Source of the DNA: Streptomyces cyaneus
GTDB lineage: Bacteria > Actinomycetota > Actinomycetes > Streptomycetales > Streptomycetaceae
Reading direction: 5' to 3'
Assembly (NCBI RefSeq): GCF_004028635.1
Contig: NZ_RQJW01000019.1
Span: forward strand, 1-64,000
DNA: 64,000 bases
Within the stretch, counting starts at the first letter, position 1. Every line of letters starts with the position of its first letter. Under the pieces are notes generated by a model. That model ran no database searches, had not been told where the DNA came from, and was given only the letters and a program-made list of their open reading frames with translations. Shown piece by piece: positions 9,298-17,671 of this stretch. The translations under genes and the position numbers were made by a program.

Positions 9298-9996
9298 ATG
9301 CCGGTAGCGATCATCACGGGGGCCTCGAAGGGGCTGGGGCGTGCGCTCGCCGAGGGGCTGGCCGCGCACGGCTGGGATCTGGTGCTCGACGCCAGGACCC
9401 CCGAGGTCCTCCAGGAGACGGCGGCCGGGCTCCTGGCGTACGGCACGCGCGTGACGGCGGTGCCTGGGGACGTCACGGACGCCCGGCACCGGTCCGAGCT
9501 GGTGGCGGCCGCCTGGAAGCTGGGCGGCGTCGATCTGCTGGTGAGCAACGCCAGCGCGCTGGGCGCCGAGCCGCTGGTACGGCTGGACGCGCTGCCCCTG
9601 GAGGGGCTGCGGCGGGCGCTGGAGGTGAACGTGATCGCCGCGCTGGCCCTTGTTCAGGAGGCGCTGCCTCTGCTGCGGGCGTCCGGGACGGGCGCGGTGA
9701 TCACCGTCAGCTCGGACGCGGCCGCCGAGGCGTACGAGACGTGGGGCGGGTACGGGGCGTCGAAGGCCGCCCTGGACCATCTCGCGGCGGTGCTCGGCGA
9801 GGAGGAGCCAGGGCTGCGGGTCTGGGCGGTCGACCCCGGGGACATGGCCACGGACCTGTATGCGGCGGCCGTACCGGACGACGACGATCCGCGGCCGACG
9901 CCGGCCAGTGTGGTGCCGGCCTTCCTGCGGCTGCTGGACGAGCGTCCGGCGAGTGGGCGCTACGGGGCGCCCTCCTTGCTGGAGGGAGGGCGATGA
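9298..9996 (+). CDS. short-chain dehydrogenase/reductase
   Basis: Classical SDR of 232 residues with the NAD(P) motif TGASKGLG near the N-terminus, the structural NAS motif (SNASALG), catalytic Ser in VSSDAA, and YGASK supplying Tyr and Lys. The ATG at 9298 is preferred over an in-frame start at 9250 because GAGGGG lies just upstream and the beta-strand VAIITGAS starts the fold. Its stop overlaps the start of the QueA-like gene (ATGA), so the two are translationally coupled. Substrate unknown. Confidence 0.93.
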   Translation: MPVAIITGASKGLGRALAEGLAAHGWDLVLDARTPEVLQETAAGLLAYGTRVTAVPGDVTDARHRSELVAAAWKLGGVDLLVSNASALGAEPLVRLDALPLEGLRRALEVNVIAALALVQEALPLLRASGTGAVITVSSDAAAEAYETWGGYGASKAALDHLAAVLGEEEPGLRVWAVDPGDMATDLYAAAVPDDDDPRPTPASVVPAFLRLLDERPASGRYGAPSLLEGGR

Positions 9997-11618
9997 CCCT
10001 GACAGTGCGGGTGCCGGAGGAGCTGTCGGCGCGGATTCCCGCCGAGCAGCGCGGGCCGGGGCTGGACCGGGATGCCGTACGGCTGCTGGTGTCGCGGGGG
10101 ACCGAGGTGTCGCACCACGCGTTCGGCGAGCTGCCGCGGCTGCTGCGGGCGGGGGATCTCCTGGTCGTCAACACGTCGGAGACGCTGGCCGCCGCGGTGG
10201 ACGGGCGGATCGGGCACGCGCGCGTGGTGGTGCACTTCTCCACGCGCGGGGACGACGGGCGGTGGGCGGTCGAGCTGCGGGATCCCGACGAGCGGGGCAC
10301 CACGCGCGCGCGTGCGGGCGGGCCCGCGGGGACTGAGGTGCGGTTCCCGGGGGGTGTTCGGCTCGTCCTTGAGGAGCCGCTGAGCGCGGGGAGCGAGCGG
10401 CTGTGGTGGGCGCGGGTCGCCGGGCCCCAGGGCGCGGGGCGTACCGACCCGCAGGGGGCAGGGGGCGCCGGCCCTCAGGGTGAAGGGGACATGGACCACC
10501 CCCGGGGAGCAGGCGGCACGGGCCCACGGGACACAGGGAGCCCCGGCCCACGCGGGGCGAGGGGCGCCGGTCCGCAGGGGGCGATGGGCACGGGCCCACA
10601 GGGAGCAGGCGGCACGGGCCCACAGGACACAGGGAGCCCCGGCCCACGGGGGGCGAGGGGCGCCGGTCCGCAGGGGGCGATGGGCACGGGCGCACAGGGA
10701 GCCGGGGGCGCAGGCCCCCACGACACAGGGGGCACGGGCCTCCACGACACAGGGAGCGCCGCCCCAGCGGGGGCAATGGGCACGGACCCCGACCGAGCAG
10801 GCGGCACCCGCCCACAGGACACAGGGAGCCCCGGCCCACGCGGCACAGGCGGCACCCGTCCACAGGGGGCAATGGGCACGGCCCCCCAGCTAGCAGGCAG
10901 CACCGGCCCACAGCCAGCCGGCGGCACTGGCCCCCAAGACACAGAAAGCGCCGGCCCCCAAGGCTCAGTAGTCCTCAGGCTGATGCGGGAGTACGGGCGG
11001 CCTATTCGTTACTCCTATACGGAGCGGGACCAGCCGTTGTCCGTGTATCAGACGGTGTTCGCGCTGCCGTCGGCCGACGGGGCAGGTAGTGCGGAGATGC
11101 CGAGCGCGGCGCGGCCCTTCACGGTGCGGATGGTGACGGAGCTGGTGAGCCGGGGTGTGCAGTTCGCGCCGATCATGTTGCACACCGGGGTGGCCTCGGC
11201 GGAGGCGCACGAGCCGCCGTATCCGGAGCGGTTCGCGGTGCCCGAGGCGTCGGCCCGGCTGATCAACGCGGCGAAGGCGACAGACGGGCGGATCGTCGCC
11301 GTCGGGACGACGGCCGTGCGGGCCGTGGAGTCGGCGGCGGGCGCCGACGGCGTCGTACGCGCGCGTGAAGGGTGGACGGATCTCGTGGTCACCCCGGAGC
11401 GCGGGGTGCGGGTGGTGGACGGGCTGCTGACCGGGCTGCACGAGCCGGAGGCCTCGCATCTTCTGATGCTGGAGGCGGTCGCCGGACGAGCCGCGATCGA
11501 CCGCAGCTATGACGAGGCGCTGCGCGGGCTGTACCTGTGGCACGAGTTCGGCGACGTGCATCTCATCCTCCCGACGGAGAGCCCTCACTCAGAGCATTGC
11601 GCCAGCAACTGCCGGTGA
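9993..11618 (+). CDS. QueA-like S-adenosylmethionine:tRNA ribosyltransferase-isomerase homologue with large repeat insertion
   Basis: A 541-residue protein, against about 356 for E. coli QueA. QueA blocks are recognisable: GDLLVVNTSETL (residues ~51-62), VYQTVFALPS, MLHTGVAS, IVAVGTTAVRAVESAA, VVDGLLTGLHEPEAS and YLWHEFGDVHLI. Residues about 144-325 are an 8-residue tandem repeat rich in Gly, Pro, Thr and Gln (GGTGPQDT, GSPGPRGA, RGAGPQGA, MGTGPQGA). Without it the core matches normal QueA length. Several near-invariant QueA residues differ (NTSET for NTRV; MPSAARPF for APTAGLHF), so true queuosine activity is doubtful. Start ATG 9993 overlaps the SDR stop. A terminator follows at 11704. Confidence 0.85.
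   Translation: MTLTVRVPEELSARIPAEQRGPGLDRDAVRLLVSRGTEVSHHAFGELPRLLRAGDLLVVNTSETLAAAVDGRIGHARVVVHFSTRGDDGRWAVELRDPDERGTTRARAGGPAGTEVRFPGGVRLVLEEPLSAGSERLWWARVAGPQGAGRTDPQGAGGAGPQGEGDMDHPRGAGGTGPRDTGSPGPRGARGAGPQGAMGTGPQGAGGTGPQDTGSPGPRGARGAGPQGAMGTGAQGAGGAGPHDTGGTGLHDTGSAAPAGAMGTDPDRAGGTRPQDTGSPGPRGTGGTRPQGAMGTAPQLAGSTGPQPAGGTGPQDTESAGPQGSVVLRLMREYGRPIRYSYTERDQPLSVYQTVFALPSADGAGSAEMPSAARPFTVRMVTELVSRGVQFAPIMLHTGVASAEAHEPPYPERFAVPEASARLINAAKATDGRIVAVGTTAVRAVESAAGADGVVRAREGWTDLVVTPERGVRVVDGLLTGLHEPEASHLLMLEAVAGRAAIDRSYDEALRGLYLWHEFGDVHLILPTESPHSEHCASNCR
10422..10967 (+). repeat. in-frame 24-bp tandem repeat array (about 22-23 units)
   Basis: Degenerate 24-bp units such as GGCACGGGCCCACAGGACAC plus four bases, encoding octapeptides of the form GGTGPQDT / GSPGPRGA / RGAGPQGA / MGTGPQGA. 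The array spans 546 bp = 182 codons, so expansion or loss of units keeps the reading frame. One higher-order block of about four units is repeated almost identically (around 10510-10610 and 10610-10700). Confidence 0.9.
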
Positions 11619-11703
11619 GACTGTTACGGGCCCGATGTGAGCCCGCACATAGGGCCCACGTCACGTACGAAAGTCCGTAGTAGGTGACGACGTCCCTTTT
11701 GAG

Positions 11704-11734
11704 CGGGACAGACAGTCCTGTCTGTCCCGATTTG
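11704..11734 (+). terminator. terminator after QueA-like gene
   Basis: Perfect 12-bp stem CGGGACAGACAG / CTGTCTGTCCCG with a TC spacer, followed by ATTTGCCC. A second weaker fold (GGGCCC...GGGCCC) precedes it at about 11628-11656. Confidence 0.75.
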
Positions 11735-11917
11735 CCCTTCACGGGTCCACTATCGGGGATCGTACGTCACACCTTTGCCACGCAATTTTGCGGCCGCTAA
11801 GAATTGCTCTCGTCGCTCAGCGCCGCGGGTTCCGCCCGCGGCGTTTGTGCCGGAAGCACCCGTGTCCCCCGCCGGACAGCGAGCGACCTCCGCGCTATTC
11901 GAAGAGGTCCATCTGCC
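11735..11917 (+). promoter_or_regulatory. structured 5' leader of SLT-domain gene
   Basis: Contains a perfect 9-bp hairpin CGCCGCGGG / CCCGCGGCG (11821-11843) followed by TTT, enclosed by a 7-bp closing stem GTCGCTC (11812-11818) with GAGCGAC (11881-11887). Cell-wall hydrolase genes in Streptomyces often carry cyclic-di-AMP (ydaO) riboswitches, but I cannot align the diagnostic ydaO bases here, so the identity of this fold is open. No gene is seen between 11619 and 11917. Confidence 0.45.
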
Positions 11918-12697
11918 ATGCTCAAGAACACCAACAACCGTGCTCTCAGTCGTGCCCGTGCCCTGACCAAGCGGAACAAGATCGCGGTCGCCGGTGTCGC
12001 CACCCTCGGTGCCGCCGCCCTCGCCTTCACCGCCGTCCCCGGCAACGCACGGACGACCACGGCCGAGGCCCCCACGGGCCAGGTGGCGTACAGCAGTGAG
12101 CAGATCAAGGACGTCAAGGCCAGCGTCACCGACCGGCTCGCCTCCGAGAGCGTGAAGGCCGAGGAGATGTCGGCCAAGCACAAGGCTGCCGTGGCTGCCG
12201 CCAAGCACAGGGCCGCGGTGGCCCACGACAAGCACGAGGCCGCCGAAGCAGCCGCCAAGAAGAGGGCCGCCGAGGCTGCCGCCAAGAAGAAGGCCGAGGC
12301 CGCGCGCAAGGCGAACGAGGCCGCGAGCCGGTCCACCGAGCGCGCCCAGGTCAAGCCGGTCGCCGCCAAGACCTACGCCAACAACCTCGACGGCTGGATC
12401 CGTGAGGCCCTGGACATCATGAAGAAGCACGACATCCCGGGCACCTACAACGGTCTCTACCGCAACACCATGCGGGAGTCCTCGGGCAACCCGAACGCGA
12501 TCAACAACTGGGACATCAACGCCCAGAACGGTGTTCCGTCGATCGGTCTGCTCCAGGTCATCAAGCCGACCTTCGACGCGTACCACGTCCCGGGCACTGC
12601 CTGGAGCCAGTACGACCCGGTCGCCAACCTCACCGCCGCCGCCAACTACGCGGCCGACCGGTACGGCTCGATCGACAACGTCAACAGCGCGTACTGA
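11918..12697 (+). CDS. secreted transglycosylase SLT-domain protein
   Basis: A 259-residue exported murein hydrolase candidate. Residues 1-55 contain a long basic signal sequence (ALTKRNKIAVAGVATLGAAA ... PGNA). Residues about 75-150 are a Lys/Ala/Glu-rich coiled coil (AAKHRAAVAHDKHEAAEAAA). The C-terminal ~100 residues form the SLT/lysozyme-like domain with MRESSGNPNAIN (catalytic Glu), GVPSIGLLQVIKPTFDAYH and NYAADRYGS. The ATG at 11918 is chosen over an upstream in-frame ATG: it precedes the signal sequence and follows GAAGAGG, and the upstream ATG would put coding inside the leader hairpin. It probably cleaves peptidoglycan glycan strands in the envelope. Confidence 0.9.
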   Translation: MLKNTNNRALSRARALTKRNKIAVAGVATLGAAALAFTAVPGNARTTTAEAPTGQVAYSSEQIKDVKASVTDRLASESVKAEEMSAKHKAAVAAAKHRAAVAHDKHEAAEAAAKKRAAEAAAKKKAEAARKANEAASRSTERAQVKPVAAKTYANNLDGWIREALDIMKKHDIPGTYNGLYRNTMRESSGNPNAINNWDINAQNGVPSIGLLQVIKPTFDAYHVPGTAWSQYDPVANLTAAANYAADRYGSIDNVNSAY

Positions 12698-12728
12698 GTG
12701 AGGTAGGCGCGGGCCTCAATCGCGTACG

Positions 12729-12768
12729 CCGAAGGGCGGCACCCTCCTGACGGGGTGCCGCCCTTCGG
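12729..12768. terminator. bidirectional terminator between SLT gene and FHA-ABC gene
   Basis: Perfect 16-bp stem CCGAAGGGCGGCACCC / GGGTGCCGCCCTTCGG with an 8-base loop, flanked by CGTACG on both sides. Confidence 0.85.
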
Positions 12769-12801
12769 ACGTCGTACGACTGCGGTTGCTCGCGACAGCG
12801 A

Positions 12802-15345
12802 CTACTTGCGCATGACCTCGGGCTCGTGCCGGCGCAGGAAGCGGGCCACGAAGATGCCGCAGATCACACCGAGGACGATCAGGGCGAGCATGTCCATGGT
12901 CCAGGCGCCGACGGTGTGCTCCCAGAGCGGGTCGTTGCTCTCGCCCTTGTCGGGCGGGCTGATCTTGTTGAAGTCGAGCGTGGCACCCGCGGCGCCCACG
13001 GCCCAGCGCGACGGCATCAGGTACGAGAACTGATTGACGCCGATCGAGCCGTTCAGGGCGAACAGGCAACCCGTGAACACGACCTGGATGATCGCGAACA
13101 TGACCAGCAGCGGCATCGTCTTCTCGGCCGTCTTCACCAGCGCCGAGATGATCAGGCCGAACATCATCGAGGTGAAGCCCAGCGCCATGATCGGCAGGGA
13201 GAGCTCCAGGAGCGTCAGGTTGCCGAGGACCAGGCCCTCCTCCGGGATCTCCCGGCTGGCGAAGCCGATCACGCCGACCATCAGGCCCTGCAGCACGGTG
13301 ATCAGGCCGAGCACGAACACCTTGGACATCAGGTACGCCGAGCGGGACAGGCCGGTCGCCCGCTCGCGCTCGTAGATGACCCGTTCCTTGATCAGCTCAC
13401 GCACGGAGTTCGCGGCGCCCGCGAAGCAGGCGCCGACCGCGAGGATCAGCAGGACGGTGGTGGCCGTGCCGTTCGGGATGATCCGGCCGGTCTGCGGATT
13501 GGCCGGGTTGGGCAGCAGGTCCTTGCCCGCGTCGATCAGCAGGCTCACCGCGCCGAGGACGCCCGGCAGGATCACCATCAGGGCGAGGAAGCCCTTGTCG
13601 GAGGCGATCACCGACACATAGCGGCGCACCAGCGTGACGAACTGGGACATCCAGCCCTGCGGCTTCGGCGGCTTCATCGCCTGCATCGGAGGCATCTGTA
13701 CGGACTGCGGCGCAACGGCGTCGATGTCCGCGGCGTACATCTGGTAGTGCTGCGAGCCCTTCCAGCGTCCCGCCCAGTCGTAGTCGCGGTAGTTCTCGAA
13801 GGCGGAGAAGACGTCGGCCCAGGTGTCGTAGCCGAAGAAGTTCAGCGCCTCCTCGGGCGGGCCGAAGTAGGCGACCGCACCGCCCGGCGCCATCACCAGG
13901 AGCTTGTCGCACAGCGCCAGCTCGGCCACGGAGTGGGTGACGACGAGGACCGTACGGCCGTCGTCGGCGAGGCCGCGCAGCAGCTGCATGACATCGCGGT
14001 CCATGCCCGGGTCGAGGCCGGAGGTGGGCTCGTCGAGGAAGATCAGCGACGGCTTGGTGAGGAGCTCCAGGGCCACCGAGACGCGCTTGCGCTGGCCGCC
14101 GGAGAGGGAGGTGACCTTCTTCTCCTTGTGGATGTCCAGCTTCAGCTCGCGCAGCACCTCGTCGATACGGGCCTCGCGCTCCTTGCCCGTGGTGTCGGCG
14201 GGGAAGCGGAGCTTGGCCGCGTACTTGAGGGCCTTCTTGACGGTCAGCTCCTTGTGCAGGATGTCGTCCTGCGGGACCAGACCGATGCGCTGGCGCAGCT
14301 CGGCGAACTGCTTGTAGAGGTTCCGGTTGTCGTAGAGGACGTCGCCCTGGTTCGCGGGCCGGTAGCCGGTGAGCGCCTTGAGCAGGGTCGACTTGCCGGA
14401 ACCGGACGGTCCGATGACCGCGATGAGCGACTTCTCGGGGACGCCGAAGGAGACGTCCTTGAGGATCTGCTTGCCGCCGTCGACCGTGACGGTCAGGTGA
14501 CGTGCCGAGAAGGAGACCTCACCGGTGTCGACGAACTCCTCGAGGCGGTCACCGACGATCCGGAACGTGGAGTGACCGACACCCACGATGTCCGCCGGGC
14601 CCAGCAGCTGCGAGCCGCCCTTGGCAATCGGCTGGCCGTTGACGTACGTGCCGTTGTGGGAGCCGAGGTCGCGGATCTCCATGCGGCCGTCGGGCATCGA
14701 GTGGAACTCGGCGTGGTGGCGGGAGACCTGCAGGTCGGAGACGACCAGCTCGTTCTCCAGAGCACGGCCGATGCGCATGACACGGCCGATGGCGAACTGG
14801 TGGAAGGTGGTGGGGCTGCGGTCGCCGTAGACCGGCGGCGCCCCCGCACCACCACCGGGGCCCTGCTGGTGCGGGATGTGCGCGGCGGCCTGCTGCGGCT
14901 GCTGCCAGCCGGCCTGCGGGGCCTGCTGCTGCGGAACCTGCTGGGCCGGGGCCTGCTGAGGAGCCGGTGCCTGCTGGGCCCAGCCCGCCTGCGCCCCCTG
15001 CGCGGCGTACGGCTGCTGCTGCGGCTGGGCCTGCGGAGAGGCGACGGATGCCGCGGTGCCGGAGAGGTTCAGGCACGGTCCGTCCGTCGCGTTGCCCAGG
15101 TGCACGGCCGAGCCGGGGCCGATCTCCAGCTGGTGTATCCGCTGGCCCTGCACGAAGGTGCCGTTGGTACTGCCGTTGTCCTCGATGACCCAACTACGGC
15201 CGCTCCAGCTGATCGTGGCGTGCCGCCAGGACACTCTGGCGTCGTCGAACACGATGTCGCCCTGCGGATCGCGTCCGAGGTTGTAGGACCTGGACGGATC
15301 GAGCGTCCAGGTCCGTCCGTTCAATTCCAGTACGAGTTCCGGCAC
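12802..15345 (-). CDS. FHA-domain ABC transporter, ATPase-permease fusion
   Basis: An 847-residue half-transporter of ABCG/ABC-2 type with two N-terminal phosphothreonine-binding FHA domains, like mycobacterial Rv1747. FHA1 is at about 20-84 (NLGRDPQGD, SWRH, DNGSTNGT). A Gln/Pro/Ala-rich linker spans about 104-165. FHA2 is at 187-260 (RIGRALENEL, VSRHHAEF, GSHNGTYVNG). The ATPase has Walker A GPSGSGKS (312-319), signature LSGGQRKR and DEPTSGLDPG. About six membrane helices follow from residue ~600. The start is GTG at 15345 with GTGGGG upstream. Transport is likely controlled by Ser/Thr kinases through the FHA modules. The exported substrate is unknown. Monocistronic. Confidence 0.95.
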   Translation of the reverse strand: MPELVLELNGRTWTLDPSRSYNLGRDPQGDIVFDDARVSWRHATISWSGRSWVIEDNGSTNGTFVQGQRIHQLEIGPGSAVHLGNATDGPCLNLSGTAASVASPQAQPQQQPYAAQGAQAGWAQQAPAPQQAPAQQVPQQQAPQAGWQQPQQAAAHIPHQQGPGGGAGAPPVYGDRSPTTFHQFAIGRVMRIGRALENELVVSDLQVSRHHAEFHSMPDGRMEIRDLGSHNGTYVNGQPIAKGGSQLLGPADIVGVGHSTFRIVGDRLEEFVDTGEVSFSARHLTVTVDGGKQILKDVSFGVPEKSLIAVIGPSGSGKSTLLKALTGYRPANQGDVLYDNRNLYKQFAELRQRIGLVPQDDILHKELTVKKALKYAAKLRFPADTTGKEREARIDEVLRELKLDIHKEKKVTSLSGGQRKRVSVALELLTKPSLIFLDEPTSGLDPGMDRDVMQLLRGLADDGRTVLVVTHSVAELALCDKLLVMAPGGAVAYFGPPEEALNFFGYDTWADVFSAFENYRDYDWAGRWKGSQHYQMYAADIDAVAPQSVQMPPMQAMKPPKPQGWMSQFVTLVRRYVSVIASDKGFLALMVILPGVLGAVSLLIDAGKDLLPNPANPQTGRIIPNGTATTVLLILAVGACFAGAANSVRELIKERVIYERERATGLSRSAYLMSKVFVLGLITVLQGLMVGVIGFASREIPEEGLVLGNLTLLELSLPIMALGFTSMMFGLIISALVKTAEKTMPLLVMFAIIQVVFTGCLFALNGSIGVNQFSYLMPSRWAVGAAGATLDFNKISPPDKGESNDPLWEHTVGAWTMDMLALIVLGVICGIFVARFLRRHEPEVMRK

Positions 15346-15586
15346 TCCAGCCCCACTGAGTAGTCCCCCGAGTTACCCCCAACACAGGGAGTCTAGGGAT
15401 GTCGAACATCGTCGGGAACTATTTCAGGCTCCGCCCCCTGACCGAAAGTCGGGCCTTGTGAGGAGCACGCATACGCGCTTCGACTGGTTCCGTTGACGGG
15501 GTTGAAATCAGCCCGGAGAGTGGTAATCCACGCGAGGGGGACATGCGCGGCGAACAGTCGCCGCGCCGCGGATCGGGGGGTCTGCC
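15346..15586. promoter_or_regulatory. divergent promoter region (FHA-ABC / streptophobe)
   Basis: 241 bp between two divergent starts. No gene and no strong dyad is seen; it must hold both promoters. Confidence 0.4.
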
Positions 15587-17671
15587 ATGACCGCGTCCAC
15601 GAACGTCGAGACCGCGAGGCACGGCACACGGCTGCCGTGGGGAGACATCCTGCTGTCCGCGATCGCCTGCGTGAGCTGGGCGTTGATCGGGATGGCGGGT
15701 ACGGCGGCACTCGGTCTGCATCTGCTGGAGGCGGACACGGCGGGTTCGTTGGGTCCGATGACCGCGGCGGTGGTGGCCCTTGGGGCGGGTGGTTCTGTCA
15801 CACCGTCCGGTGATGTGTCTGCTTTCGGGCTGACGGGCGCGGAGGCGGCGACCGCCATCGAGATCACGCCACTGGGCGTGAGCCTGGTCGGCGCGGTGCT
15901 GCTGTCGTGGTTCTTCTTACGGTCCTTGCGGGGCGCGGGAGTTGTGATCGCGCCTGCCGAACTCCTCGCGCGCGTGGGCGCAGTGGTCGCGCTGTTCGTG
16001 GCGATGCTGAGCGGACTCGCCTGGGCGGGACACGACGTCATCACGATCGACGGGAGTTCGCTGGGGCTCGACGACCTGCCCGGGGGTGGCGGGGGCGGCG
16101 GCGGAATCGAGATCCCCGGGGTGGGTGACATCGGGGACATCGGCGGCCTGCTGCCCGACCAGATCGGCGACCTCATCGACGCGAAGGCGGCGGTGGGCTT
16201 CACGGTGGATACGGCGCCGACGCTGCTCGGCGGCATGGCCTGGTCCGCCGGCATCCTGCTGATCGCCCTGCTGGCCTCGCGCCGCACCCCGCTGCCGCGC
16301 GGCTGGGAGGCCGTGCACCGCGTCGTTCGACCCGCCGCGTCCGCCCTCGTCACGGTGCTGCTGGTGGCGGTCGCGGCAGGGCTCGCGGCGGCGGCGTACG
16401 CGGCGATCGGCGACGACCACCCCAAGCGGATCGCGGGCGCCGCCCTGCTCGGCGCCCCGAACGGCGTCTGGCTCGGCATCCCGATCGGCCTGCTCGTACC
16501 GTTCGACGGCCGGGCCACGGGGGCGCTGGTCGGCCTGCTCCCGGATCCCCTGGACGACCTGCTGAACGGCGGCGCCGACCAGTCCGTGACGCTGAGCAGG
16601 CTGGCGGACCTGGACGGACGGGTGTGGCTGCTGGGGGTCGCGGCCGCACTGATGATGCTGCTCGCAGGCGTGCTGACAGCGGCGCGGACGCCGGTGGGGG
16701 CGCGGGGTGGCGTCGAGGGCGGGGGACGGGGCGGTGGCGACGGGCCCGGCGAGGCTCCGGGGGCTCACGGCGGGGTGGCTTCGGGTGGAAGGTCGGTGGG
16801 TGGCTCGGGTGGTTCCTGGGGCGTACGGGGATCGGGGGGCGGTGCGGTCGGGGGGCCGGATCCGGGTGCCGTACGGCCATCGGGAGCCGCCGCGGCAGGA
16901 GGTCCAGCTTCCCGGGGCGTACGGGATCCAGGGCCCCTCGGTTTCGCCGGGCGGTGTGCGCTGCGGCTGGGGATCGCCACGGCGTTGACGCTGCCGTTGC
17001 TCGCGTGGCTGACGCAGCTGTCCGTGGATGCCTCGCTGTCGGTACTGGGCTTCGACGCGTTCGGCGCCGGAGTGGAGCTGCGGGGCAACCTCGGTATGGC
17101 GCTGCTCCTGGGGGCGGCTTGGGGCGCGGGGGCGGGTGCCGTGGGGGCACTGCTGGCCCGGGCGACGGGGGCTGCGGGGCAGCGGGCGGCGCCGCTGGCT
17201 CGGGGTGAGGTGGGGGCGGGTGCGGGGACTCCGGGATCTGCAGGTACGCCGGGCTCGGTGGGATGGACGGGATCGGCGGCCGAGGGTGCCGGGGCTTCGT
17301 CGTATGTGAGCCGGTCCGGGCCGTACACGCCCGGCACGCCGTACCGGCCACCGAACCCGGCGACGAACCCGTATCTGCGCAAGCCGGACCACCTGCGCGA
17401 GCCGGAGGACGCGCGGCCGCCGGACGCAGCTCCGCCTCCGGGGGGCGCCCCGCAGCCCCGCGCCCCTCAGTACGGTGAGCCGCCGCGCCCCGGTGGCGAC
17501 GACATGTACGGCGCGCCCACGGTCGCCCGGCCGTTCACACCACCCCCGAGGTCGCCTCGCCCCCCTCGTCGGCGTGGGAATCGGTCGCGGTCCGGAGGGG
17601 ACGACGGTCCACCGCCTCCGCCTCCGCCACCCCCTCCCCCGCCGCCGGGGAAGCCGAAGGGGCACCCCTGA
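15587..17671 (+). CDS. streptophobe-family integral membrane protein
   Basis: A 694-residue membrane protein of the Streptomyces-specific streptophobe family; function unknown. There are about eight hydrophobic segments in two clusters (roughly 20-140 and 205-365) and two more at about 465-525. They are separated by Gly-rich linkers, including a GGGGGGGG run near residue 165. The region between about 370 and 450 is Gly/Ser-rich. The C-terminal ~150 residues are Pro/Arg-rich, low complexity, and end in a 13-proline run before GKPKGHP. ATG at 15587 with GGGGGG upstream. It stands alone. The cytosolic proline-rich tail suggests protein-protein contact, but this is inference only. Confidence 0.85.
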   Translation: MTASTNVETARHGTRLPWGDILLSAIACVSWALIGMAGTAALGLHLLEADTAGSLGPMTAAVVALGAGGSVTPSGDVSAFGLTGAEAATAIEITPLGVSLVGAVLLSWFFLRSLRGAGVVIAPAELLARVGAVVALFVAMLSGLAWAGHDVITIDGSSLGLDDLPGGGGGGGGIEIPGVGDIGDIGGLLPDQIGDLIDAKAAVGFTVDTAPTLLGGMAWSAGILLIALLASRRTPLPRGWEAVHRVVRPAASALVTVLLVAVAAGLAAAAYAAIGDDHPKRIAGAALLGAPNGVWLGIPIGLLVPFDGRATGALVGLLPDPLDDLLNGGADQSVTLSRLADLDGRVWLLGVAAALMMLLAGVLTAARTPVGARGGVEGGGRGGGDGPGEAPGAHGGVASGGRSVGGSGGSWGVRGSGGGAVGGPDPGAVRPSGAAAAGGPASRGVRDPGPLGFAGRCALRLGIATALTLPLLAWLTQLSVDASLSVLGFDAFGAGVELRGNLGMALLLGAAWGAGAGAVGALLARATGAAGQRAAPLARGEVGAGAGTPGSAGTPGSVGWTGSAAEGAGASSYVSRSGPYTPGTPYRPPNPATNPYLRKPDHLREPEDARPPDAAPPPGGAPQPRAPQYGEPPRPGGDDMYGAPTVARPFTPPPRSPRPPRRRGNRSRSGGDDGPPPPPPPPPPPPPGKPKGHP

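Noticed and set aside
10422-10967. Repeat array as a CRISPR locus
   Set aside because: Units are contiguous, without unique spacers, in frame with a conserved enzyme, and there are no cas genes.
11812-11887. Confident call of a ydaO (c-di-AMP) riboswitch
   Set aside because: Only the gene context fits; I could not align the conserved ydaO bases, so it is kept as an unidentified structured leader.
12826-15363. An 845-codon plus-strand open frame opposite the FHA-ABC gene
   Set aside because: It is the GC-rich antisense shadow of a gene with full FHA and ABC motifs; no ribosome site and no homology.
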